From: Phycisphaerae bacterium
GTDB lineage: Bacteria; Planctomycetota; Phycisphaerae; Tepidisphaerales; Tepidisphaeraceae
Assembly: GCA_025936175.1 (NCBI GenBank)
Contig: JAICTV010000006.1
Coordinates: 1-59,217, forward strand
DNA length: 59,217 nucleotides
Reading direction: 5' to 3'
The notes beneath the pieces are model-generated. The model did not search any database. It saw nothing but the letters and a program-made list of their open reading frames with translations, and was not told the DNA's origin. Of this stretch, positions 37,820 to 45,852 are shown piece by piece. Numbering within the stretch: the stretch's first letter is position 1; each line of letters begins with the position of its first letter. The translations under genes were made by a program, and so were the position numbers.

Positions 37820-39151
37820 TTATTCGACTGAGGTGACCGCAGCTTCGAACAGCTTCAACCCGACCTCGATCTCCTCCGCGGTGATGCACAGCGCCGGACA
37901 GAAGCGGATCGCGGTCTCGCCGCAGCCGAGCATGATCAGCCCCTGCTCGAAACACGCCTGGATGATCCGCTCGCGGAGCTTGGGGCTGGCCTCGCCGGCG
38001 TCGTTGAAGACGTCCACGCCGCACATCAATCCGATCCCGCGCGGGTTGGCAATGCACTTGTGCTGCTGCGCGATTCTCTTCAAGCCGCTCATCAGCAAGC
38101 CGCCCATCGCGGTGGCGTTGGCCATGTATTGCTTCTCGACCAGCTCGAGCGTGGCCACCGCTGCGGCGCAGCAGACCGGATTTCCGCCGAAGGTCGATCC
38201 CTGCGCCCCCGGCGGCCAGTCCATGATCCCTTCGCGCGCGATGACCGCGCCCAGCGGCATCCCGCTGGCGATTCCCTTGGACATGAGCGTGATGTCCGGC
38301 ACGACGCCGAAATGCTCGTACGCGAACCACTTGCCCGTCCGCCCGGTGCCGGATTGGATCTCATCGCAAATCATCAGGATGCCGTATTTGTCGCAGAGGC
38401 CGCGAAGATCCGTCATGAAGCCCTGCGGCGCGACGACGTATCCGCCTTCGCCCTGGATCGGCTCGACGAAGATCGCAGCCACTTCGCCGGGCGACATCTG
38501 GTAGCGGAAGAGCGTCGACTCGATCGCCTTCACGTCGCCGAAGGGGACGTGAGCCGTCATCGGAACCAGCGGCGAGAACTTTTCCTTCTGTCGGGCCTTG
38601 GAGCTGGTCAGCGCCAGCGCGCCCATCGTCCGTCCGTGAAACGCGCCGTGGAACGAGATGGCGTATTTGCGGTTGGTGTGATGCCGCGCCAGCTTAAACG
38701 CCGCCTCGACGGCCTCCGCGCCGCTGTTGGTCAGCAGGATCTTCTTCCCCGATCCGCCCGGCGTGATCGCGTCAAGCTTCTCGAACAGCTCGACCATGCT
38801 CGGATAGTAAAAATCGCTCCCGCAGATGTGGATAAGCGAGCGCGCCTGCTTCTCGATCGCCTCGACGACCTTCGGATGACAGTGCCCCGTCGCACAGACG
38901 GCGATGCCCGCGGCGAAATCCAGGAAGCGGTTTCCGTCGAGGTCTTCAACCACGCAGCCCAGCGCACGCTTGGCCGCCAGCGGGTAATCGCGCGTGTACG
39001 ACGGCGAGCTGTATCGCTCGTCGCGATCGATCAGGTCCCTGGACTTTGGCCCCGGGAGCTCCGTCGTGATTGACGGAACCGCCCCGAACGGGGACTGAAC
39101 AACGATTTTGGCGGCGGCCGATTTGGGATCCATAGTCTCTAACAGCGACAT
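37820..39151 (-). CDS. Class III PLP aminotransferase (candidate lysine 6- or 2-aminoadipate aminotransferase)
   Basis: 443 residues from ATG 39151 (GGGAG seven bases upstream). Class III signatures: LTNSGAEAVEAAFKLARHHT, FHGAFHGRTMGALALT, FVEPIQGEGGYVV, ICDEIQSGTGRTGKWFAYEH (cofactor Asp), MSKGIASGMPLGAVIAR (PLP Lys), GSTFGGNPVCCAAA. Sequence alone fits 4-aminobutyrate/ornithine-type aminotransferases; the neighbouring ALDH7 gene suggests removal of the 6-amino group of lysine. Substrate assignment is inference. Divergent from the VOC-like gene at 39384. Confidence 0.85.
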   Translation of the reverse strand: MSLLETMDPKSAAAKIVVQSPFGAVPSITTELPGPKSRDLIDRDERYSSPSYTRDYPLAAKRALGCVVEDLDGNRFLDFAAGIAVCATGHCHPKVVEAIEKQARSLIHICGSDFYYPSMVELFEKLDAITPGGSGKKILLTNSGAEAVEAAFKLARHHTNRKYAISFHGAFHGRTMGALALTSSKARQKEKFSPLVPMTAHVPFGDVKAIESTLFRYQMSPGEVAAIFVEPIQGEGGYVVAPQGFMTDLRGLCDKYGILMICDEIQSGTGRTGKWFAYEHFGVVPDITLMSKGIASGMPLGAVIAREGIMDWPPGAQGSTFGGNPVCCAAAVATLELVEKQYMANATAMGGLLMSGLKRIAQQHKCIANPRGIGLMCGVDVFNDAGEASPKLRERIIQACFEQGLIMLGCGETAIRFCPALCITAEEIEVGLKLFEAAVTSVE

Positions 39152-39305
39152 CGCGGTTCTCCCGGGGGATTCGGCAGGTCGTTGGTCCGATGACAGGATC
39201 ATCGGCAACTCGTGCCTGGCCTTTGGAGAGACGCCCGGCTACCGGAGACGCACTCCTGAATTAGATGGATACAATGAGTTCACCGAGCGAGTCCGCGGCT
39301 GCCGA

Positions 39306-39359
39306 TGGACTCGGGAGAATGAATATTACATAATTTGTCGCCGAAGTCACGCGACAAAT
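39306..39359 (+). promoter_or_regulatory. Promoter and dyad operator of the VOC-like gene
   Basis: TGGACT (39306-39311), 17-bp spacer, CATAAT (39329-39334). A perfect 9-bp inverted repeat, ATTTGTCGC (39333-39341) and GCGACAAAT (39351-39359), overlaps the -10 and the predicted start point near 39341, the place for a repressor. The start codon is 25 bp further on, with GGAGAG as ribosome site. Confidence 0.6.
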
Positions 39360-39383
39360 CCGTCCTTTTTCCGGAGAGCAACC

Positions 39384-40766
39384 ATGACGTTGCAAGCCAC
39401 GACCACCAATCCTCTCGAAGCTTACCAATGGGAACCACAGCCGCAGGCCGAGGCGCTGGTCCGGGAACTCCTCGCCGATTTTCTGGATCGCAACACCTTC
39501 GCCGCCGAACTGGCGCGGCGGATGAAGGACGAAACCGGGACGCGCTTCTACGACTGGGTCGATTACGTCGCGCTGCCCGCCGCAGACAGGCGCGTCGCGC
39601 GACTGAAAAACGCGGGATACGAACAGGTCGCCAGTGACGCAACTCGCTCGGTCTTCACCAACTCCGCCGGGATGTTCCCGGCGATCGTCGTTCGCTCCGC
39701 GGGCGGCGAGATCGAAGTGGGAGTCAAGGTGGAGTTCGCGGCGGACTTCGCGGCGGCTCACGGGATTCAGAATCAGATCCTGGGCGAGCCGCTCGGCATG
39801 TACCGCTCGCTCGTCGCATCGGAAGATAAAGGTTCGCGGCTCGCCGTTGTCGAACGTCACGGCTGCCGCTTCCGCCCCGCCGCATTCGATCCAAACAAAT
39901 CGATCGCGATGCTTCGACATCTCGAATCGTTCCGCTCCCGGCGCCGCGAGTTCGGCGACGACGACGCCGCCGGCTTCGAACACGCGAATCAATTGATCGA
40001 CGCGGCGACCGCGGACCTGGGCGCCGACCTCACCTGCGACATCTGGTTCGCCGCCGAACGCGAATACTGGCAGCGTCGCAACCGCGCCGCTCAAGTTCAA
40101 AAAGGCCGCCAGGACAAGCTGGGTCTGGGCTGGGGCAATCACGATCATCACACCTATCGCTGCTCGCGTGAGAACTTCAACTTGCTCGTCGCGACGTGGG
40201 AGAAGCTCGGCTTCCATTGCCGCGAGCGTTTCTACGCCGGTCGGGAAGCCGGTTGGGGCGCGCAGGTGATGGAGCAGCCCAACGCCGGCATCATCACCTT
40301 CAACGACGTCGATCTCACGCCGGATGAGCTGATGGGCGACTTCAGCCACGACGGACTTCAGCCGCGCGAGAAGCTCGGCACCGTCGGCTTGTGGTGCGCG
40401 CTGCACGGCGATTCGTTCCTGCAGGCCGGCATGCACCACCTCGAAGCGCAGTTCGATTTCGATTCGCTGCGCGATCAGCTCGAGAAGCAGGACGGCGTGA
40501 AGATGATGAAGCCGTTTACCAACTTCACTTTCCTCCGCCAGGCCTTCACCGAAGGCGAGCGATGGAAAGTCGCCGAAAGCCGCCTGCAGCGGGCCCTCGC
40601 GAACGGCTACATCACGCCGGAGCAGGCCAGGCAATTCCGCGAGCAAGGCGCGATCGGCTCGCACCTGGAAAACCTCGAGCGCAACGAGGGCTTCAAGGGC
40701 TTCAATCAGACCGGCGTGAGCGAAATCATTTCCGCCACTGATCCGCGCAAGCAGGTGCGCCATTAA
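39384..40766 (+). CDS. VOC-fold-like metalloenzyme, distantly HglS-like
   Basis: 460 residues from ATG 39384. It reads as two alpha/beta modules: RFYDWVDYVALPAADRRVAR... (about 50-130) and GWGNHDHHTYRCSRENFNLL followed by TWEKLGFHCRERFYAG (about 252-290), the second like the metal-binding strand of vicinal-oxygen-chelate enzymes. Strong blocks include FNDVDLTPDELMGDF, ELGTVGLW-like KLGTVGLWCALHG and GMHHLEAQFDFDSL. Its place next to ALDH7 and a class III aminotransferase recalls 2-oxoadipate dioxygenase/decarboxylase (HglS, DUF1338), but the HglS HGAIR motif is absent. Function is a hypothesis. The C-terminus (QTGVSEIISATDPRKQVRH) is soluble. Own promoter. Confidence 0.75.
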   Translation: MTLQATTTNPLEAYQWEPQPQAEALVRELLADFLDRNTFAAELARRMKDETGTRFYDWVDYVALPAADRRVARLKNAGYEQVASDATRSVFTNSAGMFPAIVVRSAGGEIEVGVKVEFAADFAAAHGIQNQILGEPLGMYRSLVASEDKGSRLAVVERHGCRFRPAAFDPNKSIAMLRHLESFRSRRREFGDDDAAGFEHANQLIDAATADLGADLTCDIWFAAEREYWQRRNRAAQVQKGRQDKLGLGWGNHDHHTYRCSRENFNLLVATWEKLGFHCRERFYAGREAGWGAQVMEQPNAGIITFNDVDLTPDELMGDFSHDGLQPREKLGTVGLWCALHGDSFLQAGMHHLEAQFDFDSLRDQLEKQDGVKMMKPFTNFTFLRQAFTEGERWKVAESRLQRALANGYITPEQARQFREQGAIGSHLENLERNEGFKGFNQTGVSEIISATDPRKQVRH

Positions 40767-40784
40767 CGCGCGGCAACGAGGATC

Positions 40785-40878
40785 GTGGCTTGGGCATCTT
40801 GACCGCGCGCTGGCGGAATGAGCCGCTGATTTCTGAAGATCGCTCCGCGATAACGCTCGGGCGAGACGCCCAAGCCAC
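40785..40878. repeat. Inverted repeat family 2, copy B
   Basis: Diverged copy of the element at 37729: left GTGGCTTGGGCATCTTGACCG, right CGGGCGAGACGCCCAAGCCA, with flanking ATC/GAT extension and a longer centre. It lies between the convergent VOC-like and DUF6414-like genes. Confidence 0.85.
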
Positions 40879-40892
40879 GATGGCGCAGCAAA

Positions 40893-41705
40893 TCACCGCG
40901 CGGTGCGGTAGATCGCGATCGGCGTGAACGACACGGCGGGGAACGCCGGCGCGCTCGAGAGGCGAAACGCGTTGTTCATCAGCAACGCGATCTGCTCGAA
41001 CGCGTCTTCCATGCGATTGCCCGTCGGAATCGGCGCGGCCGCCGCAGCGGGATTCGGCACGTTGAGCTGGGCGAGCACCGTCCACCCCGCGTCGATCTCG
41101 ATCCCGTACTTCTGGCTCAGCGCCGCCGGCGAATCGTAAAAATGCCGCGCATACGCGGAGCCGACAAGGACGGCGCTCGGCTGCTCGCGCGTCGGCGTGA
41201 CTTTCACGCGCACGACGTCGCCGTACAGGCGGGAGACTACCTCGCCCAGCTCGTCCGCCTTCATTTCCTCGACCTTCGTGATGGCGACCTGGTTCTCCTG
41301 GCTGCGGCGTTGCAGCTCCGTCTTGCTCAGACGACGACCTTCCTCGCTGTTGCGCAACGCTTCCATCTCGAGCTTGCTCATGCGCTTCAGCACCGCCGGC
41401 AGTCCGCCCAGCGCCGCGGAGAGCCACGCATAATCCATCAGGCGGACGATCCCGTTAGCGCGGACGAATTGCCCGTCCGCGAAGGCATCGGCGGTCCATT
41501 TGGAAAAGTCGTACGCCGCGTCGATCTGCGCGACGTTTCCGCGCGCCACCAGCGCCGGCTCGACATGGGAGAGGAGCGACTCGCGCGCGGCACGGTCGTC
41601 GCAATCCGCTCCGCCCACTTCGATGCGGAGCTGAGCTGCCATCGAGCGGACGCGGTCGAAGTCGAGGTAGATGAAGTCCCGCAGCATCGGTGCGTCGGTC
41701 GCCAT
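40893..41705 (-). CDS. DUF6414-like protein
   Basis: 270 residues. It begins LRDFIYLDFDRVRSMAAQLRIEV, the opening I associate with the DUF6414 family, followed by helical segments (LKRMSKLEMEALRNSEEGRR) and a C-terminal alpha/beta part (DVVRVKVTP, PSAVLVGSAYARHF, WTVLAQLNVP, AVSFTPIAIYRTAR). No catalytic motif, signal peptide or membrane helix. The family is of unknown function and its members vary widely in context. Isolated by repeats on both sides. Confidence 0.6.
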   Translation of the reverse strand: MATDAPMLRDFIYLDFDRVRSMAAQLRIEVGGADCDDRAARESLLSHVEPALVARGNVAQIDAAYDFSKWTADAFADGQFVRANGIVRLMDYAWLSAALGGLPAVLKRMSKLEMEALRNSEEGRRLSKTELQRRSQENQVAITKVEEMKADELGEVVSRLYGDVVRVKVTPTREQPSAVLVGSAYARHFYDSPAALSQKYGIEIDAGWTVLAQLNVPNPAAAAAPIPTGNRMEDAFEQIALLMNNAFRLSSAPAFPAVSFTPIAIYRTAR

Positions 41706-41777
41706 GATTGCGGCGAAGCGTCACCGAAACGGTTGCGCCCGTCAACGTCGTTTCCATCGCGCTTCAGCATGGCGCAA

Positions 41778-41852
41778 TGTCGTCCCGAGGGACTCCGAGG
41801 GGTCTCGCACGCCAGCGGTCTGCGAGATCCCTCCGAGTACCTCGGGATGACA
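41778..41852. repeat. Inverted repeat family 1, copy 5
   Basis: Arms TGTCGTCCCGAGGGACTCCG and CCGAGTACCTCGGGATGACA with inner GGGGTCTCGCA/TGCGAGATCCC. Between the beta-helix gene end and the DUF6414-like gene. Confidence 0.9.
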
Positions 41853-41868
41853 AGCTGCGCGCGGCGGA

Positions 41869-44622
41869 TTATGTGACCGACACGTTGCTGAACGTGCTCG
41901 TGTTCAACCAACCCGTCGTGTTCTTCGCGCAGACGGCCAGGCCAACGTAGAGGTTGCTCTTCATGCCGATCGTCGACACGCCGACGAGCGTCCATGTCGT
42001 GCCGCTGGAAGACCGATACGCGGTGAAGGTGTTTCCGCTGCGGACGAGCTTCACCCAGTACGGCGCGACCGGGCCGGAAACGCTCGTGCTGGTGCTGCTC
42101 CCGCCGCTGGTCGATCGCCGGATGAAACTGACGCCGCTGGAAGGCGTGACGAAAACGCCCGCCTGTTTCGCATTGGCGGCGAGCGAATCGCGGAACATCA
42201 CGCCGGCCTTGGCAAGACCGTTCGTCCTGGTCATCGCATCGACGCGGGCGATGATCGTGCCGTCGCCGGTGAGCTGGCGGTAAACGAAGTGGAACGAGTC
42301 GCTGCTGCCCCAGATGTCGCCGCCCGAGCCGTTAACGGTGTAAACGCCGTTGGCGAAGGACGTACTCCCGGCGGCGGAAACGGCGCCGATGTCGCCGTCG
42401 GACCAATCGACCGGCAGTGTCGCGGCGGCGGTGGTGGCGCTGGCCACATTCGAGAAATTTGACGTGCCCGCGCTGTTGCTCGCCTGAATCTCATAGAAGT
42501 ATATCGTCGCCGGCGACAGAGACGTCGAATCGATGTACGTCGTCGTGCCGAGCGTGATGCCGATCTGCGCGAAGTTTGAACCGTCGATGGAACGCCAGAC
42601 CGTGAAGCTCTTCCGCACCGCCGGCGCATTGTCGGTCCACGAGAGGTTGATCTTGCTCCCGTCCGCGACGGCCGACAGGTCCGACGGCGCCGCGGGCGGC
42701 TGCACGGGGACGGCGGAGGCGACGTTCGACGGATCAGAAACGCCGACGCTGTTGGCGGCAACGACGCGATAGTAGAAAGACCCGCTGCCGCTGACGCTCG
42801 CGTCGTTGTAACTTGTCTGGTTCGCGGCGACGGTCGCGAGCGGCGCGAATGTCACGCCGTCGATCGATCGCTCGATGCGGTACTCGCTCGCACCCGAGAC
42901 GTCGCCCCATGTCAGTTGGATGGTCGTCGCGTCGACGGGTATCGCGACGAGATTCACCGGCGCTGTCGGAGGGCTCGGCAGCGCGGGCGCGATCAACTGG
43001 AACCAGTTGAAGTTCCCGACCGATCCGCTCGAGCTGTTGCTGTCGAAGACGACGTGAAGCGCGTGCGTCCCAGCCGTCAGGCTCATGCTCGAAGCAATCG
43101 TCTTCCACGCCTGGAATCCGCCCGTGTTCGGCACCGTCATCTTTCCGGTGAGGTTGACGCCGTTCTCGTCCTGGAGATGAAACGCGCCGCCGCTGGCGGC
43201 GTTGGCGACGCGGACCTGCAGTGCATACGAGCCGTCGAAGGGAACGACGACCGTGAAGTTCAGCCACTCGCCTGCCTTGACGTAGCCGAGGTTGTATCCG
43301 CCGCCAGCGTCGCTCGTGATCTGAATGTCCACGCCTGATGCGCCGCGATATTTCTGCTGCCCGTTGTTGGCGGTATCGAGATCGTGATACCCCAGGCCTT
43401 CGCCGCCGTGATCGAAATCCTCGAATTGAATGATCGCGTCGGGCGATGACGGGAGGCCGCTGTAAGCGACCGGAACGATGGGATACATCGCCGTCGCGAA
43501 GGGCGAATACATCACGTCCGTGCCGCCCGCCACGATCGCGTCGCCACTCCCGCCGCCGTTGATCCTCGGCCCACTCGCGCTGCCCCACCAGTTGTTCGTC
43601 GCGTCGAGCACGCCGGCGTACGTGCCGGCATCCACCAGCAGCCCTTCGTGATTGGAATTAAGACCGTTGCCATAGATGTTGTTGCCGTTGACGATGAAGT
43701 TGGTGCTGACCGTCCCTTCGATCGCCTTGGAGTCGATGCGAAGCGCCGCGCCGAGGTTGCCGTAGAGCGTGTTCGACTGAATCGAAACGTCGCTCATCAG
43801 CCCTTCGAAGCGAAACGCGCCGCTCCACTGATCGCGGCACGCCGTCACGGTGTTGCCCTGCAGCACGATACCGCTCGCGTTGTAGAAAAGCGCCGCCTTG
43901 CCGTTGTTGTTGAAGGTGTTGCTGCTGATGCGGATGTCGGACTGGCTGCTCAGCGTGCGCGATTCGAGTGCAATGGCGGCTTCGAGCGTCGTCGTGCCCG
44001 TGTTGCCGTAGTTGAAGGCGAAGAAGTTCGAATCGATCGTGACGTTGGTCAGATTGCCGCCGGAGAGGCCGCCGTTGGAGTAAATCCCGCGTCCACCGTC
44101 TTCTCCGGCGTTGTTGTTGTTGCGGAAGACATTGTGCTGGATCAGCGCGGCGTCGGTCGAGCTGTTGTTCGCCAGGAACAATCCCGACACGTTGTTCTGG
44201 ATGATGTTGTCGACGACGTGCGTGCCGGCAACGTTCGGAGCGATGACGATGCCCGCGCCGTACGTGCCAGTGCTCGTGTTGCCCTGGACGACGAAGCCGT
44301 CGAGCGTGACGTCGTTGGCGGCGACGTAGAACGACGTCGACACGTTCCCGCCGCCGAAATCGAAGCCCGTGAGCACCGATTCCGCCGCCGCGCGACGGTT
44401 CGATCGCGCATCGACACCCGCCTGCGCCCCGCGCAGCGTCAGCGGCTTGTTGATCGTCACCAGCTCCGGATAAACGCCCGCGTCGACCGTGACGATTGCG
44501 CCGGCCGCCGCCGCGTCGACCGCGGCCTGGATCGTCGCGTAGACGTTCGCATCCCCCGCGACGTGTGCTGCCAGGAGTATTCTCGACTCGATCCGCTCGA
44601 ACGACGTGTAACGACTTTGCAT
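41869..44622 (-). CDS. Large secreted beta-helix protein with CBM-like, two fibronectin III and lectin-like domains
   Basis: 917 residues from ATG 44622 (GTG 44634 is possible). The N-terminus FERIESRILLAAHVAGD is the planctomycete LESR/LEPR-x-LL type signal found on exported proteins. Residues about 25-370 are right-handed parallel beta-helix rungs (VDNIIQNNVSGLFLANNSST, IQHNVFRNNNNAGEDGG); about 395-545 resemble carbohydrate-binding module 6 (VKAGEWLNFTVVVPFDGSYA); two fibronectin type III domains follow (about 555-735); the end (about 740-917) is a concanavalin-like DUF1349-type domain. Probably a polysaccharide-binding or -cleaving surface protein; no clear catalytic residues. Directly downstream of fliA, same strand. 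Confidence 0.88.
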   Translation of the reverse strand: MQSRYTSFERIESRILLAAHVAGDANVYATIQAAVDAAAAGAIVTVDAGVYPELVTINKPLTLRGAQAGVDARSNRRAAAESVLTGFDFGGGNVSTSFYVAANDVTLDGFVVQGNTSTGTYGAGIVIAPNVAGTHVVDNIIQNNVSGLFLANNSSTDAALIQHNVFRNNNNAGEDGGRGIYSNGGLSGGNLTNVTIDSNFFAFNYGNTGTTTLEAAIALESRTLSSQSDIRISSNTFNNNGKAALFYNASGIVLQGNTVTACRDQWSGAFRFEGLMSDVSIQSNTLYGNLGAALRIDSKAIEGTVSTNFIVNGNNIYGNGLNSNHEGLLVDAGTYAGVLDATNNWWGSASGPRINGGGSGDAIVAGGTDVMYSPFATAMYPIVPVAYSGLPSSPDAIIQFEDFDHGGEGLGYHDLDTANNGQQKYRGASGVDIQITSDAGGGYNLGYVKAGEWLNFTVVVPFDGSYALQVRVANAASGGAFHLQDENGVNLTGKMTVPNTGGFQAWKTIASSMSLTAGTHALHVVFDSNSSSGSVGNFNWFQLIAPALPSPPTAPVNLVAIPVDATTIQLTWGDVSGASEYRIERSIDGVTFAPLATVAANQTSYNDASVSGSGSFYYRVVAANSVGVSDPSNVASAVPVQPPAAPSDLSAVADGSKINLSWTDNAPAVRKSFTVWRSIDGSNFAQIGITLGTTTYIDSTSLSPATIYFYEIQASNSAGTSNFSNVASATTAAATLPVDWSDGDIGAVSAAGSTSFANGVYTVNGSGGDIWGSSDSFHFVYRQLTGDGTIIARVDAMTRTNGLAKAGVMFRDSLAANAKQAGVFVTPSSGVSFIRRSTSGGSSTSTSVSGPVAPYWVKLVRSGNTFTAYRSSSGTTWTLVGVSTIGMKSNLYVGLAVCAKNTTGWLNTSTFSNVSVT

Positions 44623-44769
44623 GCGCCCTCTCACAAAAACACACCGACTGGCGTGAATGTGAGAGGATCTTAATGCGGAAAAGAGCGCAGGATCCGCAGG
44701 AAATGCGCGCTTCGTACGCGCCGCGCGCGAAGAAGCGCTTCTCCAGCTTCGCTACGTGGAATCGGCGGA

Positions 44770-45609
44770 TTAAACCGCAGTCGCCTGCTGCAGCTCTTTC
44801 TTGCGATCCGCCATCTGCGCCTTCAATCGCGCGAGGATGCTCGAGTGCATCTGGCTCACGCGCGACTCGCTCAGGTCGAGCGTCGCGCCGATCTCCTTCA
44901 TGGTCATCTCCTCGAAGTAGTAGAGGATGATGATCAGCCGCTCGGCGCGCGACAGGCCCTTGGTGATGAGCTCCTTCAAGTCCTTGCGCTGAAGATCGCG
45001 CACCGGATCGGCGCCGCGCTTGTCTTCCAGCACGTCGATCTCGCGCACGTCCTTGTTCGAGTCGGTCTCGAACCACTTTCGCGACAGCGAGATCAATCCG
45101 ACGGCCGCGGCGTCCTTGGCCATCTTCTCGAACTCGCTCATCGGCACCTTCAGCCGCCTGGCGAGCTCCTCGTGGGTTGGCGCGCGGCCGAGCTCGACTT
45201 CGAGCTGCTTGCTGGCGCCGTCGAGCTTGTGCGATCGGCTGCGCACCAGACGCGGCACCCAGTCCATCGAGCGCAGCTCGTCCAGGATCGCGCCGCGGAT
45301 GCGCGGCGCGCAGTAGGTTTCGAACTTCACCCCGCGGTCGAGATCGAACGCGTTGATGGCGTCCATCAGCCCGAAGATGCCGGCGGACATCAGGTCGTCC
45401 AGCTCCACCTCATCAGGCAGCTTCACGTGGATGCGCTCGGCGTTGTAGCGGACGAGATGGAGGTAATTCTCCATCAGCATGTTCCGCAGCGGCTCGGCCT
45501 TGCTCTTCTTGTAGTCGATCCAGACTTGCTTGAGGTCTTTGACTTCCTTGCCGTTGGCAGTCTTGGTCGCAGCCTTGCTCGCCGTTGCACTCACCGCGGT
45601 CTTGGCCAT
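44770..45609 (-). CDS. fliA: Flagellar/motility sigma factor sigma-28
   Basis: 279 residues from ATG 45609, which has an excellent GGGAGGTG seven bases upstream; an open frame continues to 45792 but that extension is Pro/Thr/Lys-rich and lacks a ribosome site. Region 2 is VWIDYKKSKAEPLRNMLMEN, LHLVRYNAERIH, DDLMSAGIFGLMDAINAFDL and GVKFETYCAPRIRGAILDEL; region 3 and region 4 (GLSRAERLIIILYYFEEMTM, IGATLDLSESRVSQMHSSIL) are complete. It directs late flagellar genes. Last gene of the flagellar operon; no anti-sigma FlgM visible here. Confidence 0.95.
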   Translation of the reverse strand: MAKTAVSATASKAATKTANGKEVKDLKQVWIDYKKSKAEPLRNMLMENYLHLVRYNAERIHVKLPDEVELDDLMSAGIFGLMDAINAFDLDRGVKFETYCAPRIRGAILDELRSMDWVPRLVRSRSHKLDGASKQLEVELGRAPTHEELARRLKVPMSEFEKMAKDAAAVGLISLSRKWFETDSNKDVREIDVLEDKRGADPVRDLQRKDLKELITKGLSRAERLIIILYYFEEMTMKEIGATLDLSESRVSQMHSSILARLKAQMADRKKELQQATAV

Positions 45610-45614
45610 TGCAG

Positions 45615-45622
45615 CACCTCCC
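45615..45622 (-). promoter_or_regulatory. Strong ribosome binding site deciding the fliA start
   Basis: GGGAGGTG on the minus strand, with five bases to ATG 45609. Much better than anything before the upstream ATG at 45792, so the 61-codon extension is probably leader, not protein. Confidence 0.75.
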
Positions 45623-45852
45623 GATCCGTGGGTCGGCTGAACTTTTCTCGGGGCTGCCGCCGCAGTCGCTGACCCCTTGGTTGGCGGGGTCACTGGAGTC
45701 TTCGCAGGATTTCGCCGATGATTGGTAGTGACTGCTGGTGGCATCTCTTCCCCGGTAACAACATTCCGCCCCACTTGGCGTTTATCGGTCATCCGTGACT
45801 GATCGCCTTAGCTTTTCCCCGGAATTTTTTCGCGTCCGATAATCTCGCGGCT

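Noticed and set aside
44622-44700. Sigma-28 type promoter (TAAG...GCCAGTCG) before the beta-helix gene
   Set aside because: Only about half of the -10 agrees with GCCGATAA; too weak to annotate.
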